A DNA stretch of 11,982 bases from Ichthyophonus hoferi. Its lineage: Eukaryota > Opisthokonta > Ichthyosporea > Ichthyophonida > Ichthyophonidae. The translations under genes and the position numbers were made by a program. The stretch spans positions 1,704-13,685 of the forward strand of contig NAOQ01000764.1 in assembly GCA_002751075.1 (NCBI GenBank). Direction: 5' to 3'. The notes under the pieces are model-generated. The model had not been told where the DNA came from and did not search any database. It worked only from the letters and a program-made list of their open reading frames with translations. This document shows, in pieces, positions 7,270-11,982 of this stretch; the stretch's first letter is position 1, and every line of letters starts with the position of its first letter.

Positions 7270-8683
7270 CTAAACAGCCTTAATAAGTGTGGTCTGGCTG
7301 CATTTGTACTGGTAGCCTATGGCGCGTACCTATTTAGGAGTTGGTTGACGATATGTTGCTAGTACTATAAATACCATGGCTATCCTATTCCAATGCTCTT
7401 GTTGCGTTTAAGTGTTCACTTTCATTGTAAAAGGGGCATGTTCTTTTGTAAAGCGATATAAAAACATGCAGATGCTTTCTTAATATATAAAGGTTTCAAG
7501 AGAAGTTATATATTAGTTAGGTTATATCTATTTATTGTTCAGATCCACTATACAGAGCTTTCATATATGATTAAAAAATATTGAGCGTTCCATTGGAGTT
7601 TTTTTTTTTTTTTTTGAACTGTATCTTAACATAGTCTTGAGCTGCATCTTGTATGGTAGAGCTTACATTACCAGATCTAATGCATTTATAAAGTATATAT
7701 CCTTATGTGCAGGCTAATTTTTCCTGCACAAAATTGTAACCGCATCAATTAGCTACCAAGATAAGAACTAATGTCTACTACAGCTATTAGATATTTAAAG
7801 TAAATACGCAAATAACTAAATAACTGAGCTCCTTAAATTGGCCTAACTATGCAGTGGTATAATGGTATATGAAGGAAACTTAACTTTGAGATTATGAAAG
7901 TAAATTCGATGTCAATGGTGTGGCCCTTTGTGAATTAGATGTCAAAAATAAGTAGAGGCAGGATCAGTCCCTATAATCTTTATTAATTAGAATTAAGGAA
8001 ATAACGGATTAAAAGGGGTTTAAAAGTATATCCTTGCGTACAAGGAGTACAGACATATTAAGACATTTTTATTAATTAGAAATACCTCAGTTAATTATGT
8101 GTTCTGTTTTCTAACACTACACTTGGGTAATTTTCTGCTGACTAGACTGGTTCCTTAGGTAAATCAATCTTTGAGATTGATGGTTCTTTCAATTAACACA
8201 TATCTTAAGATTATTGAAGAAATTGTACTTTCATATTTGAATACTTCAGAAATTTTATCCGTGCATTCATATAATGATTGTCATAACTATTTAACTAAAT
8301 AATATTATTAAATTTTTATTACTCTCCTGATAGTATATAGGTCATATGCTCTCTCATCGCCCAATCAAGCCAAATCTAATTCATGCCACCCGTACAATAT
8401 AGATTTTTATTAAAAGTCCAATCTACGCATAATCTATTAGGTGCACATGAACGAGAGTCAATCACAGATTGATTAATTGTTAACCACTAAACTAACACAA
8501 TCTATAGCATTTGGTGCTCTTTCGATTTATCTTTTCTTATTGGAAGTAAATGAAAAGTGCAAATAATTTAATAATTCCACGTAGTTGCGTTCAATTTTTG
8601 TGTAGCGATCGTTAAAAATAACGTTATATTAACATGGTAACGTGCATATCAAATCTCCAGAATTAATGTCGCCTATCTGTACT
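7270..8683. other. Large gene-free stretch
   Basis: AT-rich sequence without a convincing gene. It contains a T17 run at 7599-7615 and a perfect 7-bp hairpin, ATCAATC/GATTGAT, at 8163-8181. At 8180-8302 there is a 40-codon ATG frame, too short to call. TGGTATAATGG at 7855-7865 fits the polymerase III box A pattern and AATTCGATGTC near 7904 weakly recalls box B, but no tRNA fold is evident. Confidence 0.5.
7599..7615. repeat. T17 homopolymer
   Basis: An uninterrupted T run on the plus strand. No coding remnant was recognised on the minus strand above it that would make it a poly(A) tail. Confidence 0.9.
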
Positions 8684-8705
8684 ACGTGTATATAAGGCTA
8701 CACGT
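8684..8705. promoter_or_regulatory. TATA-like site inside an inverted repeat
   Basis: ACGTGTA (8684-8690) and TACACGT (8699-8705) form a perfect 7-bp inverted repeat around TATAAGGC, so a TATATAAGG box overlaps the left arm. ACGTG is the core bound by HIF and related bHLH-PAS factors. An open plus-strand frame of about 39 codons follows at 8722-8838. A core promoter is possible but no gene is proven downstream. Confidence 0.3.
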
Positions 8706-9348
8706 TTAAGCACCTCTTAATGTAGTATTTTCTCAATTATAGATAGAAAGTCATACGGAACAAATCTATCTCCACCTATTTCCGACATACTTCCCACTGG
8801 TTTTCTTTTTAAAAGTTCCACAGATAAGATTAAGAAGTAAACGCAAATAAAAAATTAGGTCGATAGCATTCAAGCTCAGTTGTATCCAGTCGGCATAGTG
8901 GATGCCACTTGCTAAAAACTGGAGACTTCAGAATATGTATAGCTGCAATAATAACAACAATTCCAATAGTTACCGATTATTTTGAGCTTGTTAATTTTCG
9001 GGTTTTAACTTGAAGTATAAAATTCAATTTTAACCACCGATTGTTATACGCGGTTTCTGTTAAATAGAACATACAAACCAAATTATGTGTAGATACAAAA
9101 TTAGCGAGAGATTTTTTTTAAAAAAAATAATTATTCAAAATTAAACTAAATATATTTATTGAATATTTCGTACTCGTCTCTAAAAAATTAACATCGGTTT
9201 TTTTTACGCTGTACTTTTTGGAGTATCTCAATCGGATAGACCTACATGGCCAAATATCTATTTGTCAATCGTTGCAAATAAAAGCAAGTATTTCAAGAAT
9301 GGACTTTGTTAGATGGAATACGCTATAGATGGCCTTGGAGTTATTTAA
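8706..9348. other. Gene-free stretch
   Basis: Apart from the short frame at 8722-8838 nothing coding is seen. TTTTTTTAAAAAAA-type palindromes occur near 9113-9127. GGCAT and ATGCC bracket a small stem near 8893-8907. Confidence 0.45.
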
Positions 9349-9734
9349 CCAATCACTACAGAAACAAATAACTATAGGTGCACCAATAGAAACAATAAGT
9401 TCAGAACTATCCTGTTCTAACCAATAGATTTGCGCAAATCAATCGTCACATTGCCACAGGAAAGTCACGCAGTAGTTGCCAATGAAAATGTAATGCTATT
9501 TACTCCCATTGGCCTGATAGCGTAACATGCCGCTCATGCCATATTAAGTTATACGATTATCATAAAATGTAAATGAGCCAATCATTTACCCAAATATCTT
9601 GCAAAATATTAATAGCCATTCGTGTGCCACAATATATTGTGACGTCTAGGAAAAATGCCAAGGAGATTTCAAGGGAGAAGGGAGTCCACAAAAAAGACAC
9701 TAAAATTCAGACTCTAATTTATCACGTGCCCAAT
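9349..9734. promoter_or_regulatory. Clustered CCAAT boxes with C/EBP-like and CRE-like sites
   Basis: CCAAT occurs at 9349, 9383, 9421, 9479, 9578 and 9730, and inverted (ATTGG) at 9508: seven in about 390 bases where roughly one is expected. GATTTGCGCAAATC at 9427-9440 is a perfect palindrome containing TTGCGCAA, the ideal C/EBP-type bZIP site. CACAATATATTGTG at 9628-9641 is another perfect palindrome and leads into TGACGTC at 9640-9646, a CRE-like word. CACGTG lies at 9723-9728. The density of defined sites suggests an enhancer or promoter, though no transcript start is located. Confidence 0.4.
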
Positions 9735-9812
9735 AAAACGAATAATTTGAATCGAATGTTACGACCAAATACCATAATAATGTGTAAAATAACAAAAGAA
9801 ACAATAAAGTAA
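9573..9812 (+). CDS. Hypothetical basic small protein
   Basis: ATG 9573 opens 79 codons to TAA. The product is strongly basic, with RKNAKEISREKGVHKKDTK in the middle and no hydrophobic segment, signal peptide or recognised domain. It begins inside the CCAAT cluster, so it could be served by it or could simply overlap regulatory DNA. Lysine-rich AT-coded frames arise easily in this composition. No homolog is recognised. Confidence 0.25.
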   Translation: MSQSFTQISCKILIAIRVPQYIVTSRKNAKEISREKGVHKKDTKIQTLIYHVPNKTNNLNRMLRPNTIIMCKITKETIK

Positions 9813-9980
9813 GATAGATAATATGAGGAACAATAATTAGGTAATAGGCCGGAAGGTTAGCGTGATCACTAGTAGATGATTAGAAGGCATAGTGCACTAT
9901 AGACTAACGAAATAGTAACTTATAAGAATCTGTGGTAGTTCTAACGACTTGCCCACAGCCTTCGGGATCTCCAATTGAAA

Positions 9981-10592
9981 TTGTATAATAGTTAATCTTG
10001 CTGGCCAACGGTAGTAATAGTCACTTGATCTGATCTGTCCTTAAGGCCCAGTTGCTGTGGTAGAGGCTCTATAGAAAATACGCATACCGATTCTCTAGGT
10101 AACTGGCTGTAGTAATTACACCTTTGATTCGGTTAGGTGCTAATGTGGAAATCGCACAATGAGACCGATTAGTAAGGGGTGCTATATTACGATGTAAACA
10201 ACAGCTATTGTCACTATTTAATGTTAGTAGGTTGTACTGACTTCTAAATGAGCGAGAGATCTGGCACCGATTATCGTCTACGAGAGAGCACATCGGTGGA
10301 CTAGACATTTATTAAAGATACGAGTAAAATTAGAAATGTCTTTCTATAATTCCACTCCTACTCAATCTTCTTTTATCTATTGATCTATCAATATCTTCAA
10401 TAAATTGTTAGATGTCAGATATTAGTGAAATATCTGTGTAGCTAAGTGGAGTCAAGCTTAGTCTTAGTCTTTTTTGATGATCGGCATCAATGGATAATAA
10501 TGCCCTATCAATGTCAGTGGAATCGTGTAAAAAAATAATGTTTATGTTTATGCATGTTTCCTAGTATCTTTTCTGCCTGTTCGCAAGGCATG
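9981..10592 (-). pseudogene. Copy B of the unidentified repeated coding family
   Basis: The better preserved half, ATG 10308 to about 9981, aligns with copy A: MSSPPM against MSNLPL, then SDNS, PLTNRSHCAIST, PNRIK, SQLPRE and LKDRSDQ in the same order. On the same strand further coding-like sequence lies upstream, with AEKILGNM near 10575, DSTDIDRALLSIDADHQKRL (about 10527-10468) and FIEDIDRSIDKRRL (about 10404-10363). The acidic-basic alternation suggests helical structure. The copy is broken in several places. It is in inverted orientation to copies A and C, so copies on both strands argue for dispersal rather than simple tandem duplication. Family and function are unknown. Confidence 0.5.
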
Positions 10593-10724
10593 ATTCTTGT
10601 TTTTGTGTAATGTTTTAATTAAATAGAGACGCATGATTATTAATTGCTATATATAAAAATAATATATCGCGACTTAGCCTGTGAAGAGTACTAGGGCTGC
10701 TAGTATTCATATGTGTTGTAATAT

Positions 10725-10895
10725 ATGGCACCTTTTCGCACCCTCTCATCATCTTCACCTGACATCTCGTTTTCGACTTCAGACGTTGAGGAATTTTTCC
10801 TCTCAAACACAAGAAGAGTTTCCGAGATAAACGAAGAAACTTCTAACAATATGCTCCTCAGAGTCGGATGGCATTACAGGGGTTTCCGGAAATAA
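10725..10895 (+). CDS. Small ORF entering a foldback element
   Basis: ATG 10725 opens 56 codons. The product is Ser-rich at first (MAPFRTLSSSSPDISFSTSD), then carries an acidic-basic stretch, VEEFFLSNTRRVSEINEET, and ends near WHYRGFRK. The last codons and the stop lie inside the left terminal repeat of the foldback element that begins at 10884. A former longer frame may therefore be cut by that insertion. Just beyond the element, 11411-11431 could encode FWGPHAI up to a perfect GTAAGT donor. The protein is not recognised. The overlapping minus-strand frame starts with TTG, not ATG, and is not called. Confidence 0.3.
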   Translation: MAPFRTLSSSSPDISFSTSDVEEFFLSNTRRVSEINEETSNNMLLRVGWHYRGFRK

Positions 10896-11395
10896 TTCGA
10901 CAAATCCCTACATAAATGGACAGATTCCAAAATGAATGGACGAATCCCAAAATTGAGCTACAAATCCTTGTATAAATAGACAGATCCCAACAATAAATGG
11001 ACATTATGAATATAAAAATAATAATAATAAAGAGGAAATTAAAAGAAATTTACATATTTACTATTTCCACTAAAAGAATTGTATTTTTCACATTTTCTAT
11101 ATTTTTTTTTAAAAAAAAACCTTTATTTGTGTAATGAATGTCTCATGTAAACCCTCGTTCACCCTACGTCCTGTTATAGACAAACGAATAAAGAATTTTC
11201 CAAATATTCGTTTTTTTTTATTGACAATTTTTTGTTCAAAAAATTATAGGAAATGTATGTGAAAAATACAATTCCTCTGGTAAAAATAGAAAAAAAGTTA
11301 ATTTCTTTATATTTTCTCTTCATACTATATTTCATTTTTTATTTTTATATTCAAAATGTCCATTTATTTTGCCTTTTTTCGAATTACTTCTGGAA
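10884..11395. mobile_element. Foldback (MITE-like) element, about 512 bp
   Basis: The ends match as an inverted repeat: TTCCGGAAATAATTCGA at 10884-10900 against TTCCAGAAGTAATTCGA read on the minus strand from 11395 to 11379, 15 of 17. Inner arms also match: 10992-11021 with 11368-11339 (29 of 30, centred on AAATGGACATT) and 11076-11093 with 11274-11257 (18 of 18, GAATTGTATTTTTCACAT). CTTTATTTGTGT at 11111 faces the complement of ACAAACGAATAAAG at 11180-11193. Nearly the whole element can fold, with a loop around 11130-11175. It has no coding capacity and would depend on a transposase supplied elsewhere. Target-site duplications were not recognised, so exact ends are uncertain. Confidence 0.65.
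10900..11000. repeat. Five 20-bp subterminal tandem repeats
   Basis: Units start at 10900, 10920, 10940, 10960 and 10980 with the pattern AC(A/G)(A/G)ATCC(C/T)..ATAAATGG; the last is 21 bases. They lie only in the left arm of the foldback element; the right arm keeps a single diverged equivalent. This is a local expansion or a set of subterminal transposase-binding motifs. Confidence 0.75.
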
Positions 11396-11448
11396 TTTGT
11401 AAATTGATTTTTGGGGACCCCATGCAATTAGAGTAAGTAGGTAATCAT

Positions 11449-11910
11449 TAGTGTGATAATCTAATATTTATCCCATGTATATACAAAGGCCAGGAATGTA
11501 AAAAAGGAACAAGGACCACTGATAAACATTATTCCCAGTCATCAAAATTGACTGTTATTAGTCGTCAACATTTACTGTTTAATTCATGCGCTTTATGTTA
11601 TGTTTATAATTGTCAAAGAGTTTGAGGTAGATAATTCAAATACTGTAATAGAACGCCAACTAGCCGAATCTGCATTTTATTCTTCCAACGATAATAATAC
11701 TGTAACTATATACACAGTCACAATTAGCTCAGTTCATATACGATATACCTCCCAGTAAGAAGCTAAAAGCTTCTATATCCATTGACCAACAGAGAGATTC
11801 AAGAGCAGCTAACTAGAGCTTTAGCCTGCCCTTTACCTGACGAGGATTATGTAATAAACCCCAGTACAACAGATACTAGTTCTATTTCCAATAATAATAA
11901 AATAGAATAG
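11449..11910 (+). pseudogene. Copy C of the unidentified repeated coding family
   Basis: Coding-like sequence fills this stretch in several frames. The middle part encodes SNDNNTVTIYTVTISS and then SKKLKASIS, matching IDNSVYLRSAITPL and PKRIKASIP of copy A at nearly the same spacing. Next come QLTRAL against QLPREL and a tail DEDYVINPSTTDTSSISNNN. Earlier sequence encodes IYKGQECKKGTRTTDKHY, with no counterpart identified in A or B. The copy is broken in several places and is the most diverged of the three. It lies directly beside the foldback element. Function unknown. Confidence 0.4.
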
Positions 11911-11931
11911 TAAAAAGAAAAATTTAAAATG

Positions 11932-11934
<3 letters not shown>

Positions 11935-11978
<44 letters not shown>
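11935..11978. repeat. T44 homopolymer
   Basis: A run of 44 T lies at the right edge of the window after a short A-rich stretch. It may be the minus-strand poly(A) tail of a retroposed sequence lying beyond the window, or a simple repeat whose length is inflated by sequencing. Confidence 0.9.

Positions 11979-11982
<4 letters not shown>

Noticed and set aside
7850-7925. tRNA or tRNA-derived SINE
   Set aside because: A box A-like word is present, but box B is weak and no cloverleaf stems could be drawn.
10615-10812. 65-codon minus-strand frame
   Set aside because: It begins with TTG rather than ATG and overlaps the plus-strand ATG frame at 10725-10895, which has more protein-like composition.

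Overview
The window is AT-rich eukaryotic DNA, mostly non-coding, with long homopolymer and (TA)n runs. It has GT-AG introns of about 130 bases and a PDZ-type scaffold protein. This fits an animal with an AT-rich, repeat-laden genome, such as a flatworm or another invertebrate. The phylum cannot be fixed from the sequence.

Layout: 1-950 is a (TA)n run followed by a degenerate tandem satellite, part of which carries an extra 110-bp duplication. 1030-1440 is a slightly GC-richer block with a TATA-like site and hairpins. 1492-1840 is copy A of an unidentified, decayed coding family. 2013-2147 is a short coding-like stretch ending on AATAAA. 2599-2900 looks like a minus-strand retrocopy with a poly(A) tract. 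3385-3920 is another decayed coding-like stretch, possibly copy D of the same family. 4685-6405 is the one convincing gene: a three-exon minus-strand PDZ protein of 311 residues with a TATA box, clean splice sites, hairpins just after the stop and a poly(A) signal. 7030-7269 is a candidate minus-strand exon. 7270-9340 is largely empty. 9349-9734 is a cluster of CCAAT boxes with a C/EBP-like palindrome and a CRE-like site, overlapping a 79-codon ORF. 9981-10592 is copy B on the minus strand. 10725-10895 is a small plus-strand ORF that runs into a 512-bp foldback element at 10884-11395. 11449-11910 is copy C. The window ends in a 44-base T run.

The PDZ gene is the only unit whose parts clearly work together: promoter, exons and 3' end lie in order on one strand. 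The most notable unexplained signal is the set of three, perhaps four, diverged copies of one coding module on both strands. They share short peptide blocks in the same order, and no known family could be named for them. The foldback element, with its 20-bp subterminal repeats, is the second. All protein-level homologies were read by eye.
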